49,695 nucleotides of DNA from Deltaproteobacteria bacterium (GCA_029933005.1 JAOZOY010000014.1:1-49695), one strand, 5' to 3'. Counted from the first letter of the stretch, positions 28,733 to 38,442 are shown. Notes: generated from the letters alone by a model not told the origin. Numbers and translations: made by a program.

Positions 28733-29782
28733 ATGACAACGAAAACCATCCCAATTGACCAGGCCGTCGGCATGGTCCTTCCCCATGATATTACTGAAAT
28801 CAGGCAGGAGGATGCCGGGAACAAGGATTTGGGCTTTAAAGGCCCGGCCTTCCGCAAAGGCCACATCATCAGATATGAAGATATCGATCATCTGCGCAGA
28901 CTTGGCAAAGAACATATCTATGTCCTTGATCTTGGCCCGGATGATATCCATGAAAATGAAGCGGCCAAATTGCTGGCTGATGGATTGGCCGGAAACGGCG
29001 TTGTCTGTTCCGGCAAACCGGTTGAAGGAAAAATTGGTCTGCTTGCCGAACACGACGGTTTGCTCAAAATCGACAAAGATGCTCTCTTCCGCTTCAATTT
29101 GCTGGGAGAGGTGATGTGTGCCACCCTGCACAACAATACTCCGGTGAAAAAGGGAGAACAGGTGGCGGCCACCCGGCTGATTCCCCTTACCTCCAAAAGG
29201 AAAATTGTTGAACAGGCTGTTGAAATTTCCACAGAAAAAAATGGTATTACCCAGGTCATTCAACTGCGCCGGGCCCAAGCCGGTCTCGTCATCACCGGCA
29301 ACGAGGTCTATCATGGCCGGATTGAGGATCGTTTTGAAGCTGTTCTGCGTAAAAAACTGGATCAGATCGGTTCAAAGGTGAAGAAGGTCTGTTTCGCTCC
29401 GGATGATATCGACAGAATTGCCGAAGAAATTATAAATTGCCTGGAAGATGGCGCGGATCTCATTGTCACAAGCGGTGGAATGTCGGTGGATCCCGATGAT
29501 GTTACCAGGCTCGGCATTGCCAGGGCCGGGGCCACGGATCTTGTTTACGGAACCCCTGTTCTGCCCGGCGCCATGTTTCTGGTGGGACGAATCAACAACG
29601 TGCCGATTATGGGCCTGCCGGCCTGCGGCATGTTCCACCGCATCACGGTCTTTGACCTTATCCTGTCGCGGATTCTGGCAGGTGAATCAATTGATCGTGC
29701 CGATTTGGCCGATCTCGGCCATGGAGGCCTGTGCCGCAACTGCAAAACCTGTCAGTATCCGATCTGCGGTTTTGGTAAATAA
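28733..29782 (+). CDS. Molybdopterin-binding (MoCF-domain) protein
   Basis: 349 aa; VITGNEVYHGRIEDRFEAVLRKKL and DLIVTSGGMSVDPDDVTRLGI (MoaB/Mog-type); downstream of FmdE-like gene. Confidence 0.85.
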   Translation: MTTKTIPIDQAVGMVLPHDITEIRQEDAGNKDLGFKGPAFRKGHIIRYEDIDHLRRLGKEHIYVLDLGPDDIHENEAAKLLADGLAGNGVVCSGKPVEGKIGLLAEHDGLLKIDKDALFRFNLLGEVMCATLHNNTPVKKGEQVAATRLIPLTSKRKIVEQAVEISTEKNGITQVIQLRRAQAGLVITGNEVYHGRIEDRFEAVLRKKLDQIGSKVKKVCFAPDDIDRIAEEIINCLEDGADLIVTSGGMSVDPDDVTRLGIARAGATDLVYGTPVLPGAMFLVGRINNVPIMGLPACGMFHRITVFDLILSRILAGESIDRADLADLGHGGLCRNCKTCQYPICGFGK

Positions 29783-29846
29783 AACGTAATTATTCAGGAG
29801 CACCCCACGGAGTTGAGCTATACTGTCTTTAAGGGTACCTTACCTC

Positions 29847-30287
29847 TTAATTAGCTGATTGCGCGATGGCTTCTTCTTCCTCTTTTGCCGGAACTCCGCC
29901 TTTGACGAGACGCAAATCGCTGGTTTCAACCTTCACCTCGCCGTTGAGAGAGGCACCACCTTCCACAAGGAGATTGACAGCCTCCACATTGCCATCAATC
30001 CTACACCCCTTGACGACATTAAGATTAGAGGCCTTGATATTCCCCTGAACTCCACCCTGACAGATAAAGGTCTCGATATCGACATCACCTGTGATACTGC
30101 CTGTTTCACCCATAACAAGATGGTCCCCTTTGACGTTTCCTTCAATAGAACCATCAAGACGGAGTTTGCCGGTAAAATTGACATTACCGGTAAACTTCAT
30201 TCCTTTGCCGATAATGCTGCTGATGGCAACGTTGTTCCCGTCTAGATTCATCTCTGGGTTGTTATCATTTTTTTTAAAAAAACTCAT
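29847..30287 (-). CDS. Bactofilin family polymer-forming protein
   Basis: 146 aa; SSIIGKGMKFTGNVNFTGKLRLDGSIEGNVKGDHLVMGETGSITGDV... repeats. Confidence 0.92.
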   Translation of the reverse strand: MSFFKKNDNNPEMNLDGNNVAISSIIGKGMKFTGNVNFTGKLRLDGSIEGNVKGDHLVMGETGSITGDVDIETFICQGGVQGNIKASNLNVVKGCRIDGNVEAVNLLVEGGASLNGEVKVETSDLRLVKGGVPAKEEEEAIAQSAN

Positions 30288-30340
30288 AAAAACTCCTTAA
30301 GATTGTTGGTTACTTTGAGGCATAAGTTTGTGGAAAGAAA

Positions 30341-31219
30341 TTACTTGATAACAGAGGGCATGTTGCGGGCAACTCGAACAAATTTCAGGGGATTTACACT
30401 TTTTTGATTATAATGAATTTCATAATGAAGATGAGGCCCGGTACTGCGGCCTGTATTGCCCACAAGACCGATCACCTGCCCGCGTTTTACCAGGTCTCCC
30501 TTCTCGACGAAACTTTTTTTCATGTGAAAATAACGAGTTTTAAAATCCTTGCCATGACCGATGACCACATAATTACCTTGACCTTTATTATACCCCTTTT
30601 TGAGAACCTTACCGTCAGCAGTTGTGGTAATCTCGGCACCGATTTTTTTTCTAATGTCAATACCGCTATGAAAAGCTGCTTTTTTGTTAATTGGGTCTAT
30701 TCGTCGCCCATACAGTGAGGTAATTGTTCCGAGAACAGGCGGCCCTAAGGGAACTGACTTGATAATATCCAGTGAATGATCCAGTCTAAAAATAATGTCT
30801 TCATAGGAATCCTCGCTAAGAGGGGTGAAAGGACCACCACTATGCTTTGTGCTTTCCTTAATTGAGGTCTTGATACCGACGGTTTTCAGGATGGATTCAA
30901 CTATTTCACTTCTATTTTTCAGCTCACTGAGGGCTGTGCTTAACAGCTTCTCCCTTTCGTCAGCCTTGACTTTAAGATCATCAAGAATGCTTTGATACTC
31001 CGCCTCCTTTTCTGCAATTTGTTTTACAAGACGATCATGAGATGCCCTAAGTTGGATAGTCTGGCAGGTATCTTTTAGACCGAGAAAGGAAAAAGCAGCC
31101 AACAGAATAACGAGTGACAATGAGGAAAAAACCAAAGTAATCAGGGCAGTCTTTGATATTACATACGATCTGGTAGTTTCTCTTTCGCCGGTTATAACTA
31201 TATGAAGTTTGTTTTTCAT
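30341..31219 (-). CDS. M23-family metallopeptidase with N-terminal membrane anchor and coiled coil
   Basis: 292 aa; FHSGIDIRKKIGAEITTTADGKV...HGKDFKTRYFHM...GNTGRSTGPHLHYEIHYN. Confidence 0.93.
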   Translation of the reverse strand: MKNKLHIVITGERETTRSYVISKTALITLVFSSLSLVILLAAFSFLGLKDTCQTIQLRASHDRLVKQIAEKEAEYQSILDDLKVKADEREKLLSTALSELKNRSEIVESILKTVGIKTSIKESTKHSGGPFTPLSEDSYEDIIFRLDHSLDIIKSVPLGPPVLGTITSLYGRRIDPINKKAAFHSGIDIRKKIGAEITTTADGKVLKKGYNKGQGNYVVIGHGKDFKTRYFHMKKSFVEKGDLVKRGQVIGLVGNTGRSTGPHLHYEIHYNQKSVNPLKFVRVARNMPSVIK

Positions 31220-31456
31220 AATATGCCTGGAGGTTGTATTGTGTGCTTACTTATCGAAAATAAACAAGCAATTATCGAACCACATAGAGAGAAAAATTCT
31301 TTAACCCTATCGTTTAACCTAAGAAAATTATTGATTTTTTTATCATACAAATTTAAAAAACTTTTTTGAACATGATTAAAAAAAAGGAACATCATTTTAT
31401 ACCATTTTCTTCTTTTATCTGTCAAACTAATTGAAACTCACAAATAACGTAATTTT

Positions 31457-32713
31457 ATGAACGAACACCTTATCATTCAAATCCTGCTCATTTTAGGGCT
31501 GGCGTGGATTCTTGGAACCATTTTCATCAAATTCGAACTGCCGCCTATGTTGGGGGAACTGACTGCCGGACTCATTCTGGGGCCTCCCCTGCTTGGCATT
31601 GTCCAACCGTCGGAAACTCTCGAATTTCTGGCGGAAATGGGCATTTTCTTTGCCATGTTCCATGCCGGCATGGAGATGGATCCGAAAGATCTTATCAAAA
31701 ATCTTTTCCCTTCGGTTGTGGTGGCCCTGGGCGGCTTTTTTATTCCCTTTATCCTGGGCTATTTTGTCTGCAGGACTTTCGGCGGCACCCTCTATCAGTC
31801 GCTTTTTGTCGGCATGGGTTTATCAATAACGGCGATTGCCGTTCAGGCCGTGATCCTTCAGTCGCTGCAAATCCACAAAACCAACATCGGCAACATCATT
31901 ATGGGAGCGGCCATCGTTGATGATATTCTGTCATTGTGCACACTTTCAATCCTACTGGGACTGGCGAAAAGCGGCGCTGTGGATGTAACGTCCGTTACCA
32001 TTATAATCGGTAAGGTGGTGCTGTTTTTTGGTGTCACAATTCTCATCGGCCACTTCATTATGCCCCACCTTACCAGAAGGCTGAACGATTACCATGGCAA
32101 AGGATTTACTTTTGCCATGGTGTCAGCCCTGGTGATGGCCTATATGGCGGAGCTTGCCGGATTACATTTAGTGATCGGCGCATTTCTGGCGGGACAATTT
32201 GTCCGAAAGGAGACGATGAACGAAAAGGTTTATGATGTGATCAGTGATCGGTTTTATGGCATCAGTGCAGGTTTTTTGACGCCGATTTTCTTTGCCACTC
32301 TGGCTTTTCATATCCACATCAGCTGGGATCTCTCTTTTTTAATTTTTGTGGCCGCCTTGATCATGGTAGCGATTTTCGGCAAGGTTTTTGGCTGCGCCGG
32401 AGCAGCCCGGCTGGTTGGCCTGACCCCTAAAGAATCGCTGCTGATCGGGCTGGGCATGAACGGCAGGGGCGCGGTGGAGCTTGTTGTCGCCACTGTTGTG
32501 ATCAAGTTGAGCAATGAGCTTCTGCAAAAAAAAGTAATCGATGAACCGCTGTTGACCGATCCCCAGTTTTCAGCTCTTGTCTTGATGGCATTTATCACAA
32601 CTCTTCTTACTCCTATATTTCTGAAAAAATCATTGGTGCGAAGCTGTGGTATTGACAGTAAGGAAGAATTTTGCCGGATTATTGAAAAAACGAAAACAAA
32701 AATCCTTCGTTAA
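31457..32713 (+). CDS. Cation/proton antiporter (CPA2/Kef-like membrane domain)
   Basis: 418 aa polytopic; LPPMLGELTAGLILGPPLLG, IVDDILSLCTLSILLGL, GLGMNGRGAVELVVA. Confidence 0.9.
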   Translation: MNEHLIIQILLILGLAWILGTIFIKFELPPMLGELTAGLILGPPLLGIVQPSETLEFLAEMGIFFAMFHAGMEMDPKDLIKNLFPSVVVALGGFFIPFILGYFVCRTFGGTLYQSLFVGMGLSITAIAVQAVILQSLQIHKTNIGNIIMGAAIVDDILSLCTLSILLGLAKSGAVDVTSVTIIIGKVVLFFGVTILIGHFIMPHLTRRLNDYHGKGFTFAMVSALVMAYMAELAGLHLVIGAFLAGQFVRKETMNEKVYDVISDRFYGISAGFLTPIFFATLAFHIHISWDLSFLIFVAALIMVAIFGKVFGCAGAARLVGLTPKESLLIGLGMNGRGAVELVVATVVIKLSNELLQKKVIDEPLLTDPQFSALVLMAFITTLLTPIFLKKSLVRSCGIDSKEEFCRIIEKTKTKILR

Positions 32714-32830
32714 GAACCAATTTAGACAGAAGAATGTAAAAACAGGCATTAATATCTGCTTGTGTGCTTAAAATTGTGGGTAAAGGGTAGCTCTAAGAAA
32801 CTGATTTGTGGAAAGAAATGTAGACAAATA

Positions 32831-32877
32831 AAAAAAGGGTGCAGAGGAATATATTGATTTCCTCTGCACCCTTTTTT
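32831..32877. terminator. Bidirectional intrinsic terminator
   Basis: 19-bp perfect inverted repeat AAAAAAGGGTGCAGAGGAA-tatattgat-TTCCTCTGCACCCTTTTTT between convergent antiporter and livK genes. Confidence 0.95.
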
Positions 32878-32898
32878 GTTGAGAATGGCTGAAATTAA

Positions 32899-34068
32899 TC
32901 AGTCGGCCATGGTGAACTTCCCGTCTTTTACCTGAACAATAACCATGGAATCCACATCCAGGCCATTATGATCTTCCGGGGTGATGTTATAAATACCGGA
33001 GATGCCGACATAGCCTTTGGTCTCTTCAATGGCGGCGCGCAGAGCCTTGGGCTCGGTGCCGGCCTTTTTCATGGCATCAGCCACAATGTTGATTGCGTCC
33101 CAGGCATAGCCGGAATGAGTGTTGATGGGAAATTTCTCATCAAAATGATAGACATCCCGGTAAAGATGAACAAATTCCTGAATCACCTTTTTCTGGGGAT
33201 CATCATTCGACAGCTGGTCAGCCACCATCAGCTTGGTTGCGGGCATACGGTCGCCCTCGGAAGCCTTGCCGGCCAGCTCAATGTATTTTGGATCAGGAAG
33301 ACCATGACATTGAAAAAGAGGCACGGTCATGCCGAGCTGAACCTTGTTTTTGGCCACGATGGAACCGGCTGCTCCAATTGTCCAGCAGACAATGGCCTGT
33401 GGCTGACTGTTTTTTAGATTGGTGAGCTGGGCCGTCATATCGGTGTCCTTGGGGCCGAACGATTCTTTACCGACAACGGTCAGGCCGTAATCCCCGGCCA
33501 GTTTGTCGAGCCAGCGGCCACCGTCCTTACCGAAACCATCAGCGGCGGTGAGCAGCGCAATTTTCGTCAAGCCTTTTTCCTGCAGATAGCTGTATAGCCT
33601 TTTAACCGCAACAGAAGAACGCTGGGGGGATTTAAAGATATAGGTGTAAGGGCCGAACTTGCCGCCCATGATCACCGGATCGCCGCCCACGGTCATGATT
33701 GTGGGCATGCCGGCCTTCTCGACAATGCTCTTCACATTCATGCCGGTGCCGGTCCGGGTGGGTCCGACAATGGCTGCAACCTTGTCTTTATAGATAAATT
33801 TTTTGGCAATAGTGGCAGCTTTGGCCGGATTACCTTCAGTGTCGCCGATAATTAAAATAATTTCCTTGCCGTTAACGCCGCCATTTCTGTTAATTTGATC
33901 TACGACCATTTCCGCCACGAGCCTGGTGGGCGTACCAATAAAACTGGCCGGGCCGGAGAGGTCAAAAAAGGCCCCTATCTTGATGTTTTCCATCGCCAGG
34001 GCGGAAGCCGTGGGTAAGGCCATGCACAGAGCCGCCATAATGGCAAAATAAAATTTGATTTTTTTCAT
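32899..34068 (-). CDS. livK: Liv-type ABC transporter substrate-binding protein
   Basis: Signal peptide MKKIKFYFAIMAALCMALPTASALA; ENIKIGAFFDLSGPASFIGTPT; AAIVGPTRTGTGMNVKSIVEKAGMPTI. Start set by the AAGGAG site. Confidence 0.9.
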   Translation of the reverse strand: MKKIKFYFAIMAALCMALPTASALAMENIKIGAFFDLSGPASFIGTPTRLVAEMVVDQINRNGGVNGKEIILIIGDTEGNPAKAATIAKKFIYKDKVAAIVGPTRTGTGMNVKSIVEKAGMPTIMTVGGDPVIMGGKFGPYTYIFKSPQRSSVAVKRLYSYLQEKGLTKIALLTAADGFGKDGGRWLDKLAGDYGLTVVGKESFGPKDTDMTAQLTNLKNSQPQAIVCWTIGAAGSIVAKNKVQLGMTVPLFQCHGLPDPKYIELAGKASEGDRMPATKLMVADQLSNDDPQKKVIQEFVHLYRDVYHFDEKFPINTHSGYAWDAINIVADAMKKAGTEPKALRAAIEETKGYVGISGIYNITPEDHNGLDVDSMVIVQVKDGKFTMAD

Positions 34069-34144
34069 TTTTTTCATCTCCTTAAAATTATAGTTGGAAG
34101 GCAATTTCTGTTTTTTTTTAACACGATGGACTTGTTTCCGCAAA

Positions 34145-36238
34145 TTAAACAATATCATCCTGAAGCCGGGTATCAAAAACACGCTGACTTTTGCGCTCGG
34201 AGCGCGGCAGAGAACCGTACTGCACCAACTCAACATCAGGCGTGACCAGCAATTTCTTTTTCATTTGATGCACCGTTTCCGTGGCAAGCTCGAAACTTCT
34301 CTTCCTGTCACAGTGCTCGCCCTGCTCCACCACAAGTTTCATTGAGTCGCGGCCGCTTGCGGCATCCCTGGAAAGATGGACCTGGTATTCGGAACCCAGG
34401 CCCGGAATTTCCGAAAGAATGGAGTCGATGCCGGAGGGATAGATATTGACGCCCCGGAACTTCATCATATCATCGCTGCGCCCTCTGATCCTGGAATGAC
34501 GCGGCATGATGGAACCGCAGGTGCAGGGGCCGGGAATGATACGGGTGATATCCCGTGTCCGGTATCGAATCAGGGGAGCCGCCTCCTTGCAGAGGGTGGT
34601 AACCACCATTTCTCCCCATTCACCCGGCTCCATGGGTTTCAATGTGTCGGGGTCAAGGATTTCCAGGATGTAATAGTCGGCCCAGTAATGAATGCAGTCA
34701 TGATTCGGGCATTCAATACCGGTTCCCGGACCGTAAAGCTCAGTAAGGCCGGGGATGTCAAACAGTTCCGCTCCGCCGAAAAGCTCGGAGATTTTCTGGC
34801 GCATGGACACGGAAGAACGCTCCGAACCATAGATAATTTTTTTGATATTGATTTTATCGGCAATCCCCCGTTTATGTATTTCTTCTGCCATGAGCAGGGC
34901 CATGGAGGCGGTGGAGCAGAAGACCGTGGATTGGAAATCAAGCATGAACTGGCACTGCAGATCAATGTTGCCGGGACCGGTGGGCACGGCCAGGGCGCCG
35001 ATTCTTTCACAGCCGAGCTGGAACCCCATGCCAGCTGTCCAGACGCCATACCCCACGGCAATCTGAATCCGGTCCAGGGGGGTGATGCCGGCCATTTCAT
35101 AGGAGCGGGCAAAAAAATCGGCCCAGTCGTCCACGTCTTTCTGGGTGTAGGCCAGGATTTTGCGCTTGCCCGTGGTGCCGGAGCTGGCATGAATACGGGT
35201 GATCTGCTCGTAAGGCACAGAGCGCAGGGGAAAGGGATAGCCGTCGCGCAGATCATCGGCCGAGGTGAAGGGCAGTTTCCGCAGATCATCCAGAGATTGA
35301 ATATCCGACGGTTGGATTCCGGCCTTTTCCAGCTGTGTCCGGTAAAAACTCGAACCTTGATAAACATGATTAATCGTCCATTGCAGTCCCTTGAGTTGAT
35401 GGGTGTGCAGTTCATCTTCACTCTTGAAAGAGGGCATAAATGACTGATTTGTCATATCGGGTTTCTCCAATCTGATATTTGTCAAACCAGCGGCGCCAAG
35501 ACGGCTTGCCTCGGGTCTGTTGTCACTTCCGGCCCCAAGAAAGGCCTGGCGAAGTTTAGGGTCGGCCAGCAGCTTTTCACTGTTGCCCGACTGAAGGATC
35601 CGGCCATTGACCAGCAGGTAAGCGGAGGTGGAGGCGGACAAGGCCCGGGCCGCGTTTTGCTCAACCAGTAAAATCGTCACACCGGAACGGGAAAGCTGAC
35701 GGATGATAGCAAAAATCTCATCGGTAATCAACGGCGCAAGCCCCAGGCTGGGTTCGTCCAGCAGGAGAAGCCGGGGTCGGGCCATCAGAGCCCTGCCCAT
35801 GGCAACCATCTGCTGCTCGCCGCCGGACAGGGTGGCGGCCTGCTGATCTTTTCGCTCCGCAAGCCTTGGGAAACGTGAGAAAATCTCCTCCATCCCCTGT
35901 TTTACTTTTGACTTGTTCAGTTTCAGGGCCAGAGCACCGAGCTGTAGATTCTCGAAAACCGTGAGTTCGCCAAAAAGTTGTCTGCCTTCGGGTGAAAGGG
36001 CCAGCCCCTGCCGCACCATGCGCACAGCCGAAAAACCGGTTACATCAGTTCCTTCAAAGAAAATGGAACCCCGGCTCGGACGCACCAGTCCCATGACAGC
36101 TTTCAGCAAAGTAGACTTGCCGGCGCCATTGGCTCCCACCAGGGCCACGGTCTCGCCCTGGCTGACATTGAGATCAATGCCGAACAGGGCCTGGGCCGCA
36201 CCGTAATGAACTTGAAGATTTTGAATTTTCAGCATCAT
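34145..36238 (-). CDS. Fusion of Liv-type ABC ATPase (LivF) and phenylacetate-CoA ligase-like (PaaK) enzyme
   Basis: 697 aa. N-terminus VALVGANGAGKSTLLKAVMGL, TLSGGEQQMVAMGRALMARPRLLLLDEPSLGLAP. C-terminus ITRIHASSGTTGKRKILAYT, LTELYGPGTGIEC, RIRGRSDDMMKFRGVNIYPSGID. Confidence 0.9.
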   Translation of the reverse strand: MMLKIQNLQVHYGAAQALFGIDLNVSQGETVALVGANGAGKSTLLKAVMGLVRPSRGSIFFEGTDVTGFSAVRMVRQGLALSPEGRQLFGELTVFENLQLGALALKLNKSKVKQGMEEIFSRFPRLAERKDQQAATLSGGEQQMVAMGRALMARPRLLLLDEPSLGLAPLITDEIFAIIRQLSRSGVTILLVEQNAARALSASTSAYLLVNGRILQSGNSEKLLADPKLRQAFLGAGSDNRPEASRLGAAGLTNIRLEKPDMTNQSFMPSFKSEDELHTHQLKGLQWTINHVYQGSSFYRTQLEKAGIQPSDIQSLDDLRKLPFTSADDLRDGYPFPLRSVPYEQITRIHASSGTTGKRKILAYTQKDVDDWADFFARSYEMAGITPLDRIQIAVGYGVWTAGMGFQLGCERIGALAVPTGPGNIDLQCQFMLDFQSTVFCSTASMALLMAEEIHKRGIADKINIKKIIYGSERSSVSMRQKISELFGGAELFDIPGLTELYGPGTGIECPNHDCIHYWADYYILEILDPDTLKPMEPGEWGEMVVTTLCKEAAPLIRYRTRDITRIIPGPCTCGSIMPRHSRIRGRSDDMMKFRGVNIYPSGIDSILSEIPGLGSEYQVHLSRDAASGRDSMKLVVEQGEHCDRKRSFELATETVHQMKKKLLVTPDVELVQYGSLPRSERKSQRVFDTRLQDDIV

Positions 36239-36250
36239 CGAATAAAATCG

Positions 36251-36568
36251 TTAAAAAGTAAGCACCCGATCACTTTTGACGATTAATTCATACAAATCTG
36301 ACTGTTTTGCACGGTTGTGATACCCATCCTCCACTCCATGGAGGTCAAGACACTTGCCTCAGGCAAGTAAAACACCTTCAGACAAGGTAAATATTTTTGC
36401 AAGCTCCAGAAGAGGGAATTTTTTTGTATCTATTCGGCCATAAGAAACTGAAGGCCCGTTAAGAAAAATTGTTACATCGTCCATCTTTTCAAGCATGAGA
36501 TTGCCTATACGGAATACATTCCATAAAATTTCAGGGTTATCACTACATGCAATTAGAGAGATATTCAT
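36251..36568 (-). CDS. DsrE-family small selenoprotein with UxxC motif (UGA at 36359-36361 read as Sec), 105 aa
   Basis: Reading through the TGA: ...DVTIFLNGPSVSYGRIDTKKFPLLELAKIFTLSEGVLLA-U-GKCLDLHGVEDGYHNRAKQSDLYELIVKSDRVLTF*. Continues the DsrE fold to its usual C-terminus with U at the first Cys of ACGxC. Confidence 0.9.
36328..36344 (-). promoter_or_regulatory. Candidate bacterial SECIS hairpin of the DsrE-like gene
   Basis: CCUCCA-UGGAG-UGGAGG, 6-bp perfect stem, about 20 nt after UGA; GU at the loop/stem junction. Confidence 0.65.
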
Positions 36569-36604
36569 AATTTTTCCTTTTAGTTGAAATTTTGAGTTAT
36601 TATT

Positions 36605-36638
36605 TCTGTCTCTGTCCTCTGACTTCTGTCTTCTGATA
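36605..36638. repeat. CTGACTTCTGTC-family intergenic repeat, copy 4
   Basis: tctgtctctgtcctctgacttctgtcttctgata next to the livG stop codon. Confidence 0.6.
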
Positions 36639-36639
36639 T

Positions 36640-37404
36640 TTACGCCGCCGCACCGATTTTGCCCAGATATGCCTCAAGAACCAGGGGATTATGGCGAATT
36701 TCCTCAGGAGTACCCTGGGCAATGCAACGGCCACTGTCCAGAACAACGACATGATCGGAAATATCCATGACAAGTTCCATGTCATGCTCAACGAGAAGCA
36801 TGGTATGGCCGGCTGTCCGCATTTGTTTTACAAGCACGCCGATTCGGGCCGTCTCCTCGGAATTCAAACCCGCCACCGGCTCATCAAGCAGAACAATGCC
36901 GGGATTTGCGACAAAGGCCCTTGCCATCTCCACCTTTTTTTTGTCACCGTAAGGCAAGGCCGCCATGGGCCAGTCCGCCTTCTTTGTCAAGCCGAAGAGA
37001 TCCAGACTCTCCATTGCCTTCAAACGCAGAAAACGCTCCTGATGACGCAGGGCAGGCAGCCTCAGCATCGCCTTGAGAAAAGAGTGATCACTTTTGACGG
37101 TAAGACCGCAGAGGACATTTTCCAGCACGGACAATCTGGGCAGAACCCGCAAGTTCTGGAAGGTACGGGCCACGCCACGCCTGGCAATCTCATGGGCCTG
37201 CAGACCACTGATCTCCTTCTCTTCAAACAAAATGCTGCCTTGATCGGCCGGGATGATGCCTGAGATACAGTTGATCAAGGTAGACTTGCCGGCGCCATTG
37301 GGGCCGATAAGGGCGGTGATTTTGCCTTTTGTCACATAGAACGTGACTTCGCTCAAGGCAGGCAGACCACCGAATCTTTTGCTGATATTATTAAGCTTTA
37401 ACAT
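36640..37404 (-). CDS. livG: Liv-type ABC transporter ATP-binding protein
   Basis: MLKLNNISKRFGGLPALSEVTFYV; ALIGPNGAGKSTLINCISG; LLVEHDMELVMDISDHVVVLDSG. Confidence 0.93.
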   Translation of the reverse strand: MLKLNNISKRFGGLPALSEVTFYVTKGKITALIGPNGAGKSTLINCISGIIPADQGSILFEEKEISGLQAHEIARRGVARTFQNLRVLPRLSVLENVLCGLTVKSDHSFLKAMLRLPALRHQERFLRLKAMESLDLFGLTKKADWPMAALPYGDKKKVEMARAFVANPGIVLLDEPVAGLNSEETARIGVLVKQMRTAGHTMLLVEHDMELVMDISDHVVVLDSGRCIAQGTPEEIRHNPLVLEAYLGKIGAAA

Positions 37405-38389
37405 TTTTCCGCCGTCTGAGAGCCAGATTGGTGCGTATAAGATCAAGCAGTCCGGTGATAAAGCCCTGGGGTAGAAACAGCAGGATCAGGACGAGAATCA
37501 GGCCGTGGATAATATCCTTGACGGATTCAAATGTGTCGAGAAATTCCGGCAGCACGGTGAGAAGACCTGCGCCCAGCAGACTTCCCCAGATGGAACCCAT
37601 ACCGCCCACCACAACCATGATGACAAAATCCAACGAGGCGAAAATGCCAAAGGTGTCAGGATTAACGAAACAGAAGCAATGGGCATAGAGACTGCCTGCC
37701 AGGGAGGCAAAGACCGCTGACAAAATAAAGACTTTTACCTTTTCCCTTGCAGAATTGACTCCAAGGGAACCGGCAACCCGCTCATCAACGGCCAGGGCTG
37801 CCAGCCCCCGCCCTACCCCGCTGCGTACCAGGTTGAGGCTGAGAGTGCAAAGGACCAGAACCACACCCCAGACCACGTAATGGAAACGAAACTCATCATT
37901 AATAAGCAGACTGCCGATGGAAAGCGGAGGGATCCCGGCAAATCCGCTGGGACCGCCGGTGACCTCGTCCCACTGCACCAGAACGGAATAAATGACGATA
38001 TTGAAGCCCAATGTTGCCATGGCCAGGTAGTGGCCGGAAAGACGAAGAACAGGAACGCCGATAACAAGAGCCGTCAGGGCCACCAGCAAGGCCGAAAGAG
38101 CCATGGCCGGCCAGGGCCAGACATGATAATAAACGGTAAAAATAGCCGAACCGTAGGCCCCCAGACCGAAAAAAGCGGCATGGCCCAGAGAAATCTGGCC
38201 GGCATAGCCGATAAAAAGATTCAGACCGAGAACAACAATAACGTTAATGGCCACCAGATTGGTGATGCCCAGGATATAGGGATTATCGTAGTAAAAGGGA
38301 AAAAGAGAGAGCACAAGGGCCAGAGTCCAGACCGAAAGTCCGGTTCGGTGATGATAAATAAAGTATGTCAGTCTGTCTCTGGTGGTCAT
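37391..38389 (-). CDS. livM: Liv-type ABC transporter permease
   Basis: 332 aa; LNLFIGYAGQISLGHAAFFGLGAYGSAI; overlaps livG start. Confidence 0.92.
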   Translation of the reverse strand: MTTRDRLTYFIYHHRTGLSVWTLALVLSLFPFYYDNPYILGITNLVAINVIVVLGLNLFIGYAGQISLGHAAFFGLGAYGSAIFTVYYHVWPWPAMALSALLVALTALVIGVPVLRLSGHYLAMATLGFNIVIYSVLVQWDEVTGGPSGFAGIPPLSIGSLLINDEFRFHYVVWGVVLVLCTLSLNLVRSGVGRGLAALAVDERVAGSLGVNSAREKVKVFILSAVFASLAGSLYAHCFCFVNPDTFGIFASLDFVIMVVVGGMGSIWGSLLGAGLLTVLPEFLDTFESVKDIIHGLILVLILLFLPQGFITGLLDLIRTNLALRRRKNVKA

Positions 38390-38442
38390 AATCTGTCAAT
38401 GAAGCCTCAATGACATTAATTCAAAAAAAATCTTGTTTTCAG

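Noticed and set aside
32831-32877. 19-bp perfect inverted repeat as a mobile-element end
   Set aside because: Sits between convergent genes with A/T tracts on both sides; fits a bidirectional terminator.
34376-35443. 355-aa plus-strand ORF opposite livF-paaK
   Set aside because: Antisense shadow ORF of a high-GC coding region; no recognisable domain, and the opposite strand has a clear protein family.
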